NCBI RefSeq assembly: GCF_019800665.1 | Contig: NZ_JAHVKO010000001.1 | Span: forward strand, 620,001 to 684,000 | Direction: 5' to 3' | From: Microbulbifer agarilyticus | GTDB lineage: Bacteria > Pseudomonadota > Gammaproteobacteria > Pseudomonadales > Cellvibrionaceae | Length of the DNA: 64,000 nt | Shown here: positions 27,697-37,877 of the stretch, piece by piece | Layout: each line of letters begins with the position of its first letter | How positions within the stretch are numbered: position 1 is the first letter of the stretch | Program-made: the position numbers and the translations under genes | The notes under the pieces: generated by a model | What the model was told of the DNA's origin: nothing | Database searches by the model: none | The model's input: the letters and a program-made list of their open reading frames with translations, nothing else

Positions 27697-29028
27697 GTGA
27701 GCCATGAAGTGAAACTATTGCGGTTGCGCGAGACCGGCACCGGTGCGGTAGCACTGGACTGCTGGCAAGAGGCGCAATGGCAGTCGGTGGCCATCGATGA
27801 AGATTTCGCGCAGGCCTTTGGCGGCGCGGATCAATTGCCCCCTGCAGCGGCTACGACTGCCGATGTGACGCCTGCAGCGCAATCTGTGTCGGGCGCGGAG
27901 CTTGCGTTCGAGCCAGGCGAGCGCGCGGTTCTCCTGCTTCCGGGGTCCTGGGTGTGGAATGGACTGGAATCCGTGCCCCGTGCGGCTCGCCGTCAAAGCC
28001 AGGCAGTGGGTTACATGGTGGAAGAGCAGTTGGCACAAGATGTCGAAGATCTGCATTTCACCTGCGAAGCGGTAGATGGCGATTTGTGCAGCGTCATGGC
28101 CGTCGGCAGCTTGAAGCTGGCGACGCTCAAAGCACAGATCGAGCGGCTCGGTTGGCCGGTCACGGCTGCGATCCCCGAATATCGACTGCTGGCGAACCTT
28201 CAGCAGGGCGCGGGCATTTGGCTGGAGCCGTCCTGGGCGCACTTCTGGGATGCACGCGGTCGCGGGCTTTCCGTACAGCGGCCTCTGGCTGGCGTAGTGG
28301 CCGAGAGCCTGTTGCATCTGGCGGACACAGCCGAACAAGCGCAGGAAGAGGGTGGCGATGACGTGGCTGCGGTCACGACAGAGGAGGGTGCCACTTTAAC
28401 CCTGCTGGGCGATGCCACCGAATTGGAAGTCGCCACCCTGCAACAGCTCGGCGCTGTGGAAGTGCTTGAAAAGGCGCCGGAAGCGCTCTTCCTGGAGCGT
28501 CTGAAGCCGTCAGTGCCCGGTAATCTCCTTACTGGGGCCTACCAAGTGGCGCTGCAATCGGATGAGGGGCCCTGGTGGAAGAAACCCGCCATGGCCGTTG
28601 CCGCCTGCTTTGTCCTGCAGCTGGCATTCTTTATCGGCGCCGGTACTTATTACAAAGTGCAGGCCAATAGCGCGGATGAGCAGGCCCGCGCGCTGTTTAC
28701 CGAAATCTTTCCCGGTGAGTCTGCGAGTGCGGATTTGCGCCGCCAGGTCGCCGGTTACCTCAATCAGGCGTCGGGCGGGGGTGGCGAATTTGCCGGTCAG
28801 CTCCAGCAGTTGAGTGGGGTCTGGGGGAGCGGAAGCAGTGCTGGCTTGAAGCTGCAATCACTGCGTTTTGATGGCGGGCGTGGGGAGCTGGTGCTGCAAT
28901 TGCGCGCCGCCAACCTGGGCCAGTTGGATAATGTTGTGAACAAACTGGGGCAGGGGCAGTACCGCGCCGAGTTGTTAGCGGCAAATGAGCTGGAAAATGG
29001 TGTTTCCGGCCGCATACGTTTGCGTTGA
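27697..29028 (+). CDS. gspL: type II secretion system protein GspL
   Basis: GspL recruits GspE to the inner membrane. The 443-residue product has a cytoplasmic actin-like domain (about 1-270), one membrane helix (about 297-317) and a ferredoxin-like periplasmic domain. It starts at GTG 27697, immediately after the gspK stop. Confidence 0.93.
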   Translation: MSHEVKLLRLRETGTGAVALDCWQEAQWQSVAIDEDFAQAFGGADQLPPAAATTADVTPAAQSVSGAELAFEPGERAVLLLPGSWVWNGLESVPRAARRQSQAVGYMVEEQLAQDVEDLHFTCEAVDGDLCSVMAVGSLKLATLKAQIERLGWPVTAAIPEYRLLANLQQGAGIWLEPSWAHFWDARGRGLSVQRPLAGVVAESLLHLADTAEQAQEEGGDDVAAVTTEEGATLTLLGDATELEVATLQQLGAVEVLEKAPEALFLERLKPSVPGNLLTGAYQVALQSDEGPWWKKPAMAVAACFVLQLAFFIGAGTYYKVQANSADEQARALFTEIFPGESASADLRRQVAGYLNQASGGGGEFAGQLQQLSGVWGSGSSAGLKLQSLRFDGGRGELVLQLRAANLGQLDNVVNKLGQGQYRAELLAANELENGVSGRIRLR

Positions 29029-29054
29029 TTGCGCAGTAGCAAAGAAAGATTTTT

Positions 29055-29543
29055 ATGAAGCAGACAATTGAACAGTGGCGTCAGAAGTGGACCGCGTTGC
29101 CTTCCAGCGACCAGCGTGCGTTGGCCATCCTGGGATTGTTTCTTGGCGTCATCATCATCGTATTCGGCCTCTTCAAGCCTGCGCAGTCCTACTTTGAGGG
29201 CGCACGCGCGGAGGTCGAGGCGTCGCGAGAGCTGGTGGCCTGGATCGAAAAGCAGCGTCCGCAACTGGAGCGTGTACAACGGAATACCGGTGGCCAATCA
29301 CAGGCGCAGGGCACCTTACTGCAGCGGGTTACTGCGGCCGCTAAAAACCACAAAGTGACCATCAAGCGTTTCGAGCCGGAGGGCGATGGCCGAATTCGCC
29401 TGTGGGTCGACGAGGCGCGCTATCAGGATTTGCAGCCCTGGCTGAACACACTGCTGCAGCAGCGCTTCGTAATTCGCTCGATCAGCGTCGACGCACTGGC
29501 AGAAGAGGGCATGATCTCCGCACGTTTGACTCTCGAGCGATAG
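29055..29543 (+). CDS. gspM: type II secretion system protein GspM
   Basis: The 162-residue bitopic protein has a short cytoplasmic tail, a membrane helix (about 24-42) and a small ferredoxin-like periplasmic domain, as for GspM, which partners GspL. It closes the cluster; no gspN or prepilin peptidase gene follows in the window. Confidence 0.9.
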   Translation: MKQTIEQWRQKWTALPSSDQRALAILGLFLGVIIIVFGLFKPAQSYFEGARAEVEASRELVAWIEKQRPQLERVQRNTGGQSQAQGTLLQRVTAAAKNHKVTIKRFEPEGDGRIRLWVDEARYQDLQPWLNTLLQQRFVIRSISVDALAEEGMISARLTLER

Positions 29544-29735
29544 TTCGACCTTGTCTACTATCGATTTGCCTATCTATTCGCTTTTCTTGAAGGTTTCTGG
29601 TCTGTATGCCCATATTTAGTACGATTTTGTGGGTTTCAATTTTGACATAGACTCGGAATCTTTACGGATTGGCACCCCGCGTGGCGCGGTTTTCTCCCTA
29701 TACTGGAAGGTATTATGAGGAAATAGGGGCCAACC

Positions 29736-30005
29736 ATGCTGCTGAGACATTCCGAAGGTAATCACCTGATTGACGTTGCCGATATCGTAACGCTGGCTAA
29801 CCCATACGAATTGACCGTCGTCGGCCGCTACCTGTGGGGAGAAGAGGTTCAGGACCCGGAAGTGTTCGACAAATCTCGCCTGCGCTTCCTGTCCGGGGAA
29901 TCCTTGCCGCGCTGCTGGCACGATAGCCGGTATCGTGACCGCGAGGTCCGCCGGGTTAAGTGCGGCACCAAGGCGGATGACAGCGACTACTATCAAGGCG
30001 CGTAA
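29736..30005 (+). CDS. small conserved hypothetical protein
   Basis: An 89-residue soluble protein, probably conserved in gammaproteobacteria, without a recognised catalytic motif. It has an acidic D-V-A-D-I-V start region and a C-terminal half with S-G-E-S-L-P-R-C-W. ATG 29736 has AGGGG nearby. It stands alone between gspM and a DUF2788 gene, each about 200 bp away. Function unknown. Confidence 0.65.
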   Translation: MLLRHSEGNHLIDVADIVTLANPYELTVVGRYLWGEEVQDPEVFDKSRLRFLSGESLPRCWHDSRYRDREVRRVKCGTKADDSDYYQGA

Positions 30006-30239
30006 GCGCAGTTCGATCGCCGGCTAGCTTCCGTTCGGTAAGTGCCTAAGCGTGCTTCTGCGGCGGGGCATGGTCCGGTGGACCAGTGGACCTCGGAAAC
30101 CCGCGGATTTTCGCCGTGTGCTCGTGGTTTCGCGCCAAAAGCTCCTATACAATACGCGCCAATTTTTGCGCCGACGCTTTTGTTGGTCACAGTTTCCAGC
30201 GCCCGGGCAGTACTGGGAATCGCGTGTAGAAGAGGTTGC

Positions 30240-30443
30240 ATGAGCTTCGAACTGTTTGAAGAGTATTCCCTGATCGTCGGTATTGGCGGCCTGATTCTTT
30301 TTATGATGTTTATCGTGTGGAATTTGGCCAAAGAGTCCAAGGCGGGTCGTTTCGGTACCTTTATCCTGTTCACTGCGCTTGGCCTTGGTTTGCTGGGTTT
30401 TGTGATAAAGACCGTGCTGGTGGAAGTCATGGGGTTGGGCTAG
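30240..30443 (+). CDS. DUF2788 membrane protein
   Basis: A 67-residue protein with two membrane helices (about 12-30 and 40-62), matching the DUF2788 family of unknown function. The ATG at 30240, with AGAGG just upstream, is used rather than the ORF opening at 30042. It precedes the hybrid kinase-like gene by 52 bp and may be co-transcribed. Confidence 0.8.
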   Translation: MSFELFEEYSLIVGIGGLILFMMFIVWNLAKESKAGRFGTFILFTALGLGLLGFVIKTVLVEVMGLG

Positions 30444-30495
30444 CAGCCCAGCTTACTGACGTTTCGGATACAGGGAGCGTTTCCCGGATACCTTT

Positions 30496-32700
30496 ATGCC
30501 TTTATTTGATCACCCCGAACTCAAGGTTCAGAAAGATCGCCGTGTGTGCCGCAACACGGATACGCGCATCGCGAAATACAGCCGCCGCGGCATGCTGTTT
30601 AGTCTGCTGGCATTTGCGGTTGCGGTAGCCATCGGGGAACTGCGTGTTACCGCACCCAAGCTGGTATTGGTGCTGGCACTCGTGCTGGTATTGCTGACAC
30701 TGGTCCGCGCCTACTACGTATTCCGCTTTGACAACCTGTATGCCACCGGCCCCAAGCGCTGGCGCAGCCGCTACTTTATTGCTTCTACGGCCGGTGCGGT
30801 TTGGTGGGGTGTCATCCTGCTGAGCCACGTTTTCTTGCTCGGATTTTCTCCCGCGACCCAGTTCCTGTGGCTCTATACCGTCGTATTCTGCGCGAGTGTC
30901 GCGTCCGTATTTTCCCCATATTACCGATTCCTCACTTGGTTCTTGGCCGGTTCTCTGGTGCCTGCGGCGCTGCAGGGGTTTATGACTGCCGATATCCTGG
31001 GCGCTATCTATGGTGCGCTTACTCTGGCTTTTGTCTGGCTGATGGCCCATCAGGCACGTCGCGAGTCAGAGAACTACTGGGATCGTGTTGCCGCCATGCA
31101 GGCGCTTCAGCAAAAAGCCAGTAATCTCGCAGAGGCGCGCAAACACTCAGACGCAGCCGTTGAGGTTACCAATGAGTTTCTCGCCAACGTGGGGCAGGAG
31201 TTCCGCAGCCAGCTCTCCGATTCTCTCGGTGCCCTGGCGCTACTGGAAGGTGACCGCCTGTCAGAGCGCCAACAAGAGTGGGTTCGGTTGGCCAAGAATG
31301 CCTGTAACCAGCAGCTGAAGCTGGTTGATAACGTGGGTATGTTCACCCGGGTTGCGCGCAAGGACATTCACCTGCGACGCACGCCATTCAACCTGGTGCG
31401 GACCATGGAGAAGGCGTTCAAGTTCGCTGCCCGCGCGGCCCAGCGCCAGCGGTTGGAGTTTAACTTCCAGATCAGCGAAGACCTGCCGGTAATGGTGACC
31501 GGGGACAACCGCAAGACTGCGCAGTTGATTCGCAACCTGGTGGACTCCGCCACCGTGATCGCGGACACGGGCGAGCTTTGGGGAGAGGCGACATTCGAAC
31601 AGATTGGCGTCGATGAGGGGCAGTTGACCCTCAAGCTGGTTGATAACGGCCGCGGCGAGATTTTGCCCGACGAGTCGGAACTGTTTGGTGCCTTTTCACG
31701 CATGGATACCACCCAGGTCACCACTGGGCTTGGGCTCAGTATTGCCAAGGGGCTAGCAGAAGCCATGGGCGGTTTCCTGCAGCTGCATTCCTCGCCCGAG
31801 GGGAATCGCTACCAGGTAGTGATCAAATTTGAGATTGAGCCCAATCAGCGTATCTATTTGCAGCCAGATCGTCGCCTGCAAGATACCGAGGTGTTGCTGT
31901 TGCATCAGCGTGGGCTGTTTGTCGGCGGTATTACCCAAATGCTGGAATCCTTCGGCATGGAGATTTCCTGCAAGGCGTGGGATGACGGCAGCACCGAACC
32001 CATGGATGAACTGCTGCAGTATATGGAGCGGGGGCAGCTGGTAGTGCTGGCGCCAGCGGCAGGAGATGGGCGCCTGCTAAGCGGTGTTACTCAGGCCATA
32101 CATTCGATCTCGAATGACAAGGCCAAATTCCCGCTGTTGTGCCTGGGTGGCTATAGCCACAAGTTGGAGTTTGCACCGCTGGCCGCTGCAGACCCGGAAG
32201 CGCAGTACCTTCCACGCCCAGTGACCAGAAAAGAGTTTCACGATGCACTCGTTGTGCGCCTGTTTGGCGGTCACAAAAAGATCAGCCGTCGCGTGGTCGG
32301 CAACCATTCTGAAGTGAATCGGAAAAACCATTTGTTGCTGATTGAAGAGTCGCGCCAGCACCAGGGTGTGACCGAAGAAATGGTGCAGGCTCTGGGGTAT
32401 CAGGTGGAAGTGGTTCCGTCCGTGGAATCCGCACTGGCGCTGCTTCCCGATCAGAACTTTGATCTTGTGCTGGTCGACTGCCAGCAGAACACAGCGCACA
32501 GCGCCGAAATTATTGAGCAACTGCGCATCTGGGAGGGCGAGTATTCTCCCGATGACCGTTTGCCCATCGTCGCACTGACCAGCACCACGGAAGAACAGTT
32601 TGAAGGCCGTTGCCTCGCGGCTGGTATGGACGACTTCCTTACCAAGCCGTTGAGTAAAGACAGCTTGGCGGAAACGTTGGAGCGTTGGCTCGGCGAATAG
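30496..32700 (+). CDS. hybrid sensor kinase-like protein with degenerate kinase core and intact receiver
   Basis: The 734-residue protein has five or so N-terminal membrane helices (about 32-175), a dimerisation domain, an ATPase domain and a C-terminal receiver (about 612-734). At the H-box the expected S-H-E is G-Q-E: the phospho-acceptor His is Gln234. The N-box reads N-L-V-D-S-A, so the key Asn is Ser, while D-N-G-R-G and G-L-G-L-S remain. The receiver keeps the acidic pair, the phosphorylated Asp in L-V-D-C, Thr/Ser and Lys in T-K-P-L. It is therefore likely a pseudokinase whose receiver is fed by another kinase; this is inference. Confidence 0.85.
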   Translation: MPLFDHPELKVQKDRRVCRNTDTRIAKYSRRGMLFSLLAFAVAVAIGELRVTAPKLVLVLALVLVLLTLVRAYYVFRFDNLYATGPKRWRSRYFIASTAGAVWWGVILLSHVFLLGFSPATQFLWLYTVVFCASVASVFSPYYRFLTWFLAGSLVPAALQGFMTADILGAIYGALTLAFVWLMAHQARRESENYWDRVAAMQALQQKASNLAEARKHSDAAVEVTNEFLANVGQEFRSQLSDSLGALALLEGDRLSERQQEWVRLAKNACNQQLKLVDNVGMFTRVARKDIHLRRTPFNLVRTMEKAFKFAARAAQRQRLEFNFQISEDLPVMVTGDNRKTAQLIRNLVDSATVIADTGELWGEATFEQIGVDEGQLTLKLVDNGRGEILPDESELFGAFSRMDTTQVTTGLGLSIAKGLAEAMGGFLQLHSSPEGNRYQVVIKFEIEPNQRIYLQPDRRLQDTEVLLLHQRGLFVGGITQMLESFGMEISCKAWDDGSTEPMDELLQYMERGQLVVLAPAAGDGRLLSGVTQAIHSISNDKAKFPLLCLGGYSHKLEFAPLAAADPEAQYLPRPVTRKEFHDALVVRLFGGHKKISRRVVGNHSEVNRKNHLLLIEESRQHQGVTEEMVQALGYQVEVVPSVESALALLPDQNFDLVLVDCQQNTAHSAEIIEQLRIWEGEYSPDDRLPIVALTSTTEEQFEGRCLAAGMDDFLTKPLSKDSLAETLERWLGE

Positions 32701-32753
32701 CGTTGTTCCATTAAGGGTATAAAAGAATAGTTAGCTGGAAAGCAATTTCATGC

Positions 32754-32781
32754 AAAAAGGCCCGTCTCAGACGGGCCTTTT
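32754..32781. terminator. bidirectional terminator
   Basis: Stem GGCCCGT/ACGGGCC (32759-32765 with 32771-32777), flanked by A5 on the left and T4 on the right. It separates the convergent kinase-like and TonB receptor genes. Confidence 0.85.
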
Positions 32782-32812
32782 ATTAGGGCGGTTGACGACT
32801 ATTTATGTGTAA

Positions 32813-35800
32813 TTAGAAGTCGTATTTCAGGCCCAGTTTAACCCGCCAGGTTGATTCAGTGGCTTCGAAGCGACTGAAGTTTCGACTTTCCAAACCACCA
32901 AACGGCTCGTCATAAGCGTACTGCCCCTGGTCATTGATGTCGAAGGCAAACAGTTTCTGCTGTGGATACTGGATGTCGTAAACCTTGCCCCAGTCTTCAT
33001 TCAGCAAGTTGGCAAAGTTGTCGATGGTCAGGTAGGCCAAGCCCCTGTGTTCGGGCATAAATCCTGGCACTTCCTGGCTGATTGCCAGGTCCATGGTGGT
33101 CACCCAGGGCATATTGTGGGAGTACTTTTCAACAAAACCGCCCGCGCTGCCAGCCACGCCTACCGCGCGTGCCATTTCCATAATCTTCGCGTAACTGAGA
33201 CCACTCTCAAAGTCCACGAGGGGGTCATCGGCACCGGAAGGAATGTAGGCCAGGTAGACATCTGAGTCATCAAAGTTAGGCTGATCACCGAAGCCATCGT
33301 CACGGTAGGACTCCAGTGTCCACGAGAACGGGCGGCCGGAACGACGCTCCATAAACAAATTGAAATTAGTGGCATATCCCTGGATAAATTCGGCGCGGTA
33401 GCCGAGATTTAACACAAAGCGGTGCTCAATTTCATAGTAGGCCGTGCCTTCAAGTGGCTGATTGCGGTTTTCCACCACTTCGTACTGGAAGTTAGATTCC
33501 GCAGTGGAGCTGGTGCCCGGGTTTACCTCGGTAATGTCCTGGTTTGTATAGGAGAGATTGACCGAGAGCCCGTTGTTGAAAGCCTTCTCCAGCGCTGTTG
33601 ACCAGATAATACTGCGGCCACCATTATCGACATTGCTTAGTTCGAGGTCGTAGTTGCCTTCGGCATCGGTGCCAGCGTAAACACTGTCCCAGATGATGCG
33701 GTCACCGACACGCTGGCCACTGTCGATACGGGAGAGGTCGCGCCAGTGGACGGCATTGTCGCGGTCGACAAAGGTCAGTTCGGTGGTCCAATTGAAGTCT
33801 TCACCGAGTCCCGGCACAGCGAATACGTAATCAGCGGCGAGCTGGTAGCGCCAATCTGAGGGTAGCTCGAAATCCGGGTCAATCGTGTTGGTGCTGCCTG
33901 CGCCGGGTGCCAGGGCATCCATAGCGACTTGAGGCACGCGAGTAAATCCTACATCTGTCGCATCCAGACTGGTGAAGTAGGCTGCATCTTTGGTGCTGCC
34001 GTCATTGGTGTAGGCATTGGATACCCAAACCAGCGGCATACCACCACTGAAACGCCCGACACCACCGCGCAAGGTGAGGTCGTCCTGCAGTGTCCAGTTG
34101 AACCCTACACGCGGCAGGAAGATGTCACGGCCATCAAGATTTTCGGTGTTGCTGAAGCCATAGGTTGCTTCGAAATTTTCGTTCCGATTTGGCGCACTGT
34201 CGATACTGAGGGTCTCGTAGCGCAGTCCAGCCACCAATTCGAACCCGGCGAAGGGCTCGAGAGTGGCTTCACCATACAGCGAGTAGGTGGTGCCATTCAC
34301 GTCGTACGCAATATCCTGGATGTTGTTGGTATAGGCATTGCTGTACTCGAAACTGGCAATCTCGCGATTCTCGAAATCATCCAGACTGTCGAATGTCCAG
34401 GTGCCCAGCGCATCGCGGCCATAAAGGTTATAGTTCCAGGTGTCTTCGAGCTCTGCACCAAACCGGTATTGCACGTCACCTGCCAAGTAGGTGCCATGCA
34501 CACCAAAGTTCCAGACTTCGTTGGCGAGCACATTCGCATGCCGGTTTTCATCGACGCCGGCGACGATGGTGCCGTTCTCCGTACGGATATTGATTTCACC
34601 CCAATTTGAATTGGTGAGTGAAGCCTGCTCGTAGTCCTTGTACGACAGATTTATCTCTGTACTGTATACGTCGTTCCAATCAGAGAAAAGGTGCGCTGTG
34701 TAGTAGGTGGTGTCCTGGGCCATGGTCCACAGGTTGGAAGACAGGTTTAGCGCGTCGTCGCTATCGGTAAAGTTACGGGCAGAGCGTGTTTCCTGGTTGC
34801 TGTAGGTGAAGTCTGCGCGCTGGTTGTCGGCAATATTCCAGTCCAGTTTAAGCAGAACCTTCTCATCGCTGTCGGGAGTGGGGGCTGCGCCAATCCCATC
34901 CGTTAGCCCATAGGTGTTTTGCAGGATAGCAATGGCACGATCGCGTTCACTGGTCGTAACGTCGTGGTTAGCAAGCGTGTTCAGGTCATAGTCAAAGGCC
35001 ACTTCTTCTTCCCACTTTTCGTAGGAAGTAAAGAAGAAGAGTTGGTCTTGGATAATCGCACCGCTAAAGGTCGCGCCGTAGGTTTTCTGTTCCGTGTCAA
35101 TATCGATTTCATTGACGGAACCATCGCTTGGCAGCCGGTCGTCTTTCGCGGTGCCCGACCATGGGGTGCTCTCGAAATATACGCTGCCCTGATATTCGTT
35201 GGTGCCCGACTTGGTCACCGCATTGATGCTGCCACCACCGAACTTGCCGGCCCGCGCATTAAACGGCGCATAGGTGATTGAGATTTGCTCTACCGCATCC
35301 AGTGATATAGGCGGGCGGTTCGTAGGGTAGCCATTTGACTGCAGGCCAAACGTATCGTTGATGCCTACGCTGTCGATGGTGAGAGCATTGTATTTTGGAT
35401 TGGTGCCGGCAATGCTGAGCTGGTTGCCATCGGGGCTAACAACTGCCAGAGGGTTGGCCCGAATCACTTCTTTTAGGTCGCGGCTGAATGTGGCTGCGGA
35501 CTTGATCTGTTCTTCACCAAATACACTGCTGGAACCGCGGTTTTCATAGAACTGTGCTTCGGCGGTCACCACAACTTCTTCAACATCATTGACCTCAAGG
35601 GAGTCGCTATCCAGATCGATCGGCAGAACCAGCGGTGTGCCAAGGGTCAGATAAATGTCATTGAGGATCTCTTCACCGGAGCTGGACTCAACCTTCACAG
35701 TGTATGGGCCGCCGACCCGCAGACCCGATACATTGAAGCGGCCGGAGTTTCCGCTTTCAATCACACTTTGTGTATTAGAGGGCTGGTGAATAATCGTAAT

Positions 35801-35950
35801 CTTTGCATCGTTTACTGGGCTTCCGGACTCGGCCGTTATCAGACCACGAATACTTGAGGTGGTTTGTTGTGCGCTGGCTGGTGACGCCAGGCCCAGAGCT
35901 GAAATTACCGCAGCGGAAAGTACTGCGATGGGGAATTGTGTGCGTTTCAT
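32813..35950 (-). CDS. Oar-like TonB-dependent receptor with N-terminal carboxypeptidase-regulatory domain
   Basis: The 1045-residue outer-membrane protein has a signal peptide (ending A-S-A-Q-Q), an Ig-like carboxypeptidase regulatory domain (about 30-115), a V-V-V-T-A TonB-box-like segment near 130, the plug and a large barrel ending G-L-K-Y-D-F with terminal Phe. This layout is that of Oar-type receptors, thought to transport peptides or other large substrates. It is divergent from an S1/P1 nuclease gene across 328 bp. Confidence 0.92.
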   Translation of the reverse strand: MKRTQFPIAVLSAAVISALGLASPASAQQTTSSIRGLITAESGSPVNDAKITIIHQPSNTQSVIESGNSGRFNVSGLRVGGPYTVKVESSSGEEILNDIYLTLGTPLVLPIDLDSDSLEVNDVEEVVVTAEAQFYENRGSSSVFGEEQIKSAATFSRDLKEVIRANPLAVVSPDGNQLSIAGTNPKYNALTIDSVGINDTFGLQSNGYPTNRPPISLDAVEQISITYAPFNARAGKFGGGSINAVTKSGTNEYQGSVYFESTPWSGTAKDDRLPSDGSVNEIDIDTEQKTYGATFSGAIIQDQLFFFTSYEKWEEEVAFDYDLNTLANHDVTTSERDRAIAILQNTYGLTDGIGAAPTPDSDEKVLLKLDWNIADNQRADFTYSNQETRSARNFTDSDDALNLSSNLWTMAQDTTYYTAHLFSDWNDVYSTEINLSYKDYEQASLTNSNWGEINIRTENGTIVAGVDENRHANVLANEVWNFGVHGTYLAGDVQYRFGAELEDTWNYNLYGRDALGTWTFDSLDDFENREIASFEYSNAYTNNIQDIAYDVNGTTYSLYGEATLEPFAGFELVAGLRYETLSIDSAPNRNENFEATYGFSNTENLDGRDIFLPRVGFNWTLQDDLTLRGGVGRFSGGMPLVWVSNAYTNDGSTKDAAYFTSLDATDVGFTRVPQVAMDALAPGAGSTNTIDPDFELPSDWRYQLAADYVFAVPGLGEDFNWTTELTFVDRDNAVHWRDLSRIDSGQRVGDRIIWDSVYAGTDAEGNYDLELSNVDNGGRSIIWSTALEKAFNNGLSVNLSYTNQDITEVNPGTSSTAESNFQYEVVENRNQPLEGTAYYEIEHRFVLNLGYRAEFIQGYATNFNLFMERRSGRPFSWTLESYRDDGFGDQPNFDDSDVYLAYIPSGADDPLVDFESGLSYAKIMEMARAVGVAGSAGGFVEKYSHNMPWVTTMDLAISQEVPGFMPEHRGLAYLTIDNFANLLNEDWGKVYDIQYPQQKLFAFDINDQGQYAYDEPFGGLESRNFSRFEATESTWRVKLGLKYDF

Positions 35951-36278
35951 GGAACTCTCCTAGTTCTCGCGTTGCTGATTTGACCTGAGTACTTGGTCGT
36001 GATGGCTTGCCGTATGCTCGGCACTTGCCACGCAACGCTGTGTATCTCGTTGAATTGGCTTCTATAGCCCACCGCTATGCAGGGGGCTTGCCGTTATTCG
36101 GCGCGCCTATTGTTGTGGAGAGTTCTTTCAGGCTGGTGAAACTATTATTTCGAATTTGTCTCTAACTTGTGACGAATATCCTGCACTGAGAATTCATATG
36201 CCAATTCATCCTTTGCAATAGTTCTGAAATAGTTTCCTTATAGTTTGTCGATGTTATTTCTTTGATGGGAAACACGAC
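35951..36278. other. divergent promoter region (TonB receptor / S1-P1 nuclease)
   Basis: 328 bp without a gene; it must hold both divergent promoters. I see no phosphate-box or other clear operator. Confidence 0.4.
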
Positions 36279-37091
36279 ATGAGTTTCATGAACAGAATTG
36301 CCACGCTCGTGATTGCCGCTAGTGCCCTAATATCCGCCTCGCACAGTTATGCTTGGGGTGCAGATGGTCATCGCGCGACCGGTGAGATTGCCTGGCAGCT
36401 ATTGGATACCTCGGTGCAGCAGAAGGTACTAACGCTTTTGGCGGCAAAGGGAGAGACAAGTCTCGCTGAAGCAGGTACCTGGGCCGATCGGATGCGTGGT
36501 GATGCGAGTTACGACTGGGCCAAGCCGATGCACTACATCAATTTGCCTGTGGCCTGGGAGGGATACGAAAAATCCCGCGATTGCCCTCAGTATGGTTGTA
36601 TCGTCGAAGCGATTCATACTTATCGGGAGCAACTGGCAGATACCACGCGTACGGATGCTGAGCGCGCCGAAGCGCTGCTGTTTCTTGTCCACTTTGTAGA
36701 GGATATTCATCAGCCGATGCATACCGGCTTGCGTGAAGATCGCGGAGGCAACGATGTGAAGGTCACGTTTTATGGAGAAGAAACCAATTTGCATGCGCTT
36801 TGGGATACGCATCTTCCTGCACGCTTTATGGACAATTGGCAGAGTTTTGCCGCGCACCAGGTAGATCGGATTGACCGCCATCAGTTGTTTGACTTGGCAA
36901 ATGACGAAATCGGTGGGCCTTTGGTCTGGCTGGCGGAGTCGCATCGGCTTGCGCATTCCAATGCATACAGCGATATGAGCGTATTGGGCGAAGACTATTA
37001 TGAGAAGAATCGGGCAGTGGCAGAGTTGCGTTTGCGTCAGGGAGGTATGCGCCTGGCGGTACTATTAACAGATGTGCTGGCCAGCGAATAG
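36279..37091 (+). CDS. S1/P1 family zinc nuclease, secreted
   Basis: S1/P1 nucleases cut single-stranded nucleic acids and release 5' nucleotides. The 270-residue protein has a signal peptide cleaved before W-G-A-D-G-H, so that the mature N-terminal Trp can coordinate zinc as the family requires. Other ligand motifs are A-G-T-W-A-D, M-H-Y-I-N, F-V-E-D-I-H-Q-P-M-H and R-G-G-N-D, completing the trinuclear site. Likely a periplasmic or extracellular nutrient-scavenging enzyme. Confidence 0.92.
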   Translation: MSFMNRIATLVIAASALISASHSYAWGADGHRATGEIAWQLLDTSVQQKVLTLLAAKGETSLAEAGTWADRMRGDASYDWAKPMHYINLPVAWEGYEKSRDCPQYGCIVEAIHTYREQLADTTRTDAERAEALLFLVHFVEDIHQPMHTGLREDRGGNDVKVTFYGEETNLHALWDTHLPARFMDNWQSFAAHQVDRIDRHQLFDLANDEIGGPLVWLAESHRLAHSNAYSDMSVLGEDYYEKNRAVAELRLRQGGMRLAVLLTDVLASE

Positions 37092-37101
37092 CTGCGGAAT
37101 A

Positions 37102-37136
37102 GGCAGAGGCGTTGACGTTTCGTCGGCGCCTCTGCC
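37102..37136. terminator. inverted repeat between convergent genes
   Basis: GGCAGAGGCG (37102-37111) pairs perfectly with 37127-37136. Only a weak T-run follows, so termination is likely but not certain. It separates the S1/P1 nuclease and arsH. Confidence 0.55.
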
Positions 37137-37148
37137 TTGATCGCAGAA

Positions 37149-37877
37149 TTAGATTGATCGCTGATCAATGCGCTTGCGGAATTCCTCGTTGGTTTCCTTG
37201 CGCTCAGAATAGCGGTCGGTGAAGTAATCCCGCTTGTCTTTCAGGAGGTAGGTGAACTTCATCAACTCTTCCATTACATCCACGATACGGTCGTAATAGG
37301 AAGAGGGCTTCATGCGGTCATTATCATCAAACTCCTGCCAGGCCTTGGCCACGGAAGATTGGTTCGGAATGGTGACCATGCGCATCCAGCGCCCCAGGAT
37401 ACGCATCTGGTTCACGGCATTGAAGGACTGAGAGCCGCCACAAACCTGCATTACTGCGAGGGTTTTTCCCTGTGTAGGACGCACTGCCTGTACCGCCAGA
37501 GGAATCCAGTCGATCTGGGTTTTCATGATGCCGGTCATGGCGCCGTGGCGCTCGGGTGAGGACCAGACCATGCCATCACTCCACGCCGCGAGGTCGCGTA
37601 GCTCCTGGACTTTCGGGTGCTCTGCATCCACGTCATCGTCGGGCAAGGGTAGGCCCGATGGATTGAATATCCGTGTTTCCGCACCGAGCGTATTCAGAAT
37701 GCGCGCGGCTTCTTCGGCGGCAAGGCGACTGAATGAGCGTTTGCGCAGCGAGCCATACAGCAGCAGGATCTTAGGCGCCTGCTCCTCAATGGGTGCGGTT
37801 AACTCGCCCATATCTGTATTGCTAAAGCACTCGGGAACAATATTGGGCATGGTTGATTCAGTGTCAGACTTGCTCAT
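37149..37877 (-). CDS. arsH: NADPH-dependent FMN reductase ArsH
   Basis: ArsH oxidises trivalent organoarsenicals and is a flavodoxin-fold NADPH:FMN oxidoreductase. The 242-residue protein has the flavin loop G-S-L-R-K-R-S-F-S, the S-P-E-R-H-G motif and the C-terminal [13 protein letters not shown] segment. It is the last gene of the ars operon, overlapping acr3 by 14 bp; GGGAG precedes its ATG. Confidence 0.95.
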   Translation of the reverse strand: MSKSDTESTMPNIVPECFSNTDMGELTAPIEEQAPKILLLYGSLRKRSFSRLAAEEAARILNTLGAETRIFNPSGLPLPDDDVDAEHPKVQELRDLAAWSDGMVWSSPERHGAMTGIMKTQIDWIPLAVQAVRPTQGKTLAVMQVCGGSQSFNAVNQMRILGRWMRMVTIPNQSSVAKAWQEFDDNDRMKPSSYYDRIVDVMEELMKFTYLLKDKRDYFTDRYSERKETNEEFRKRIDQRSI

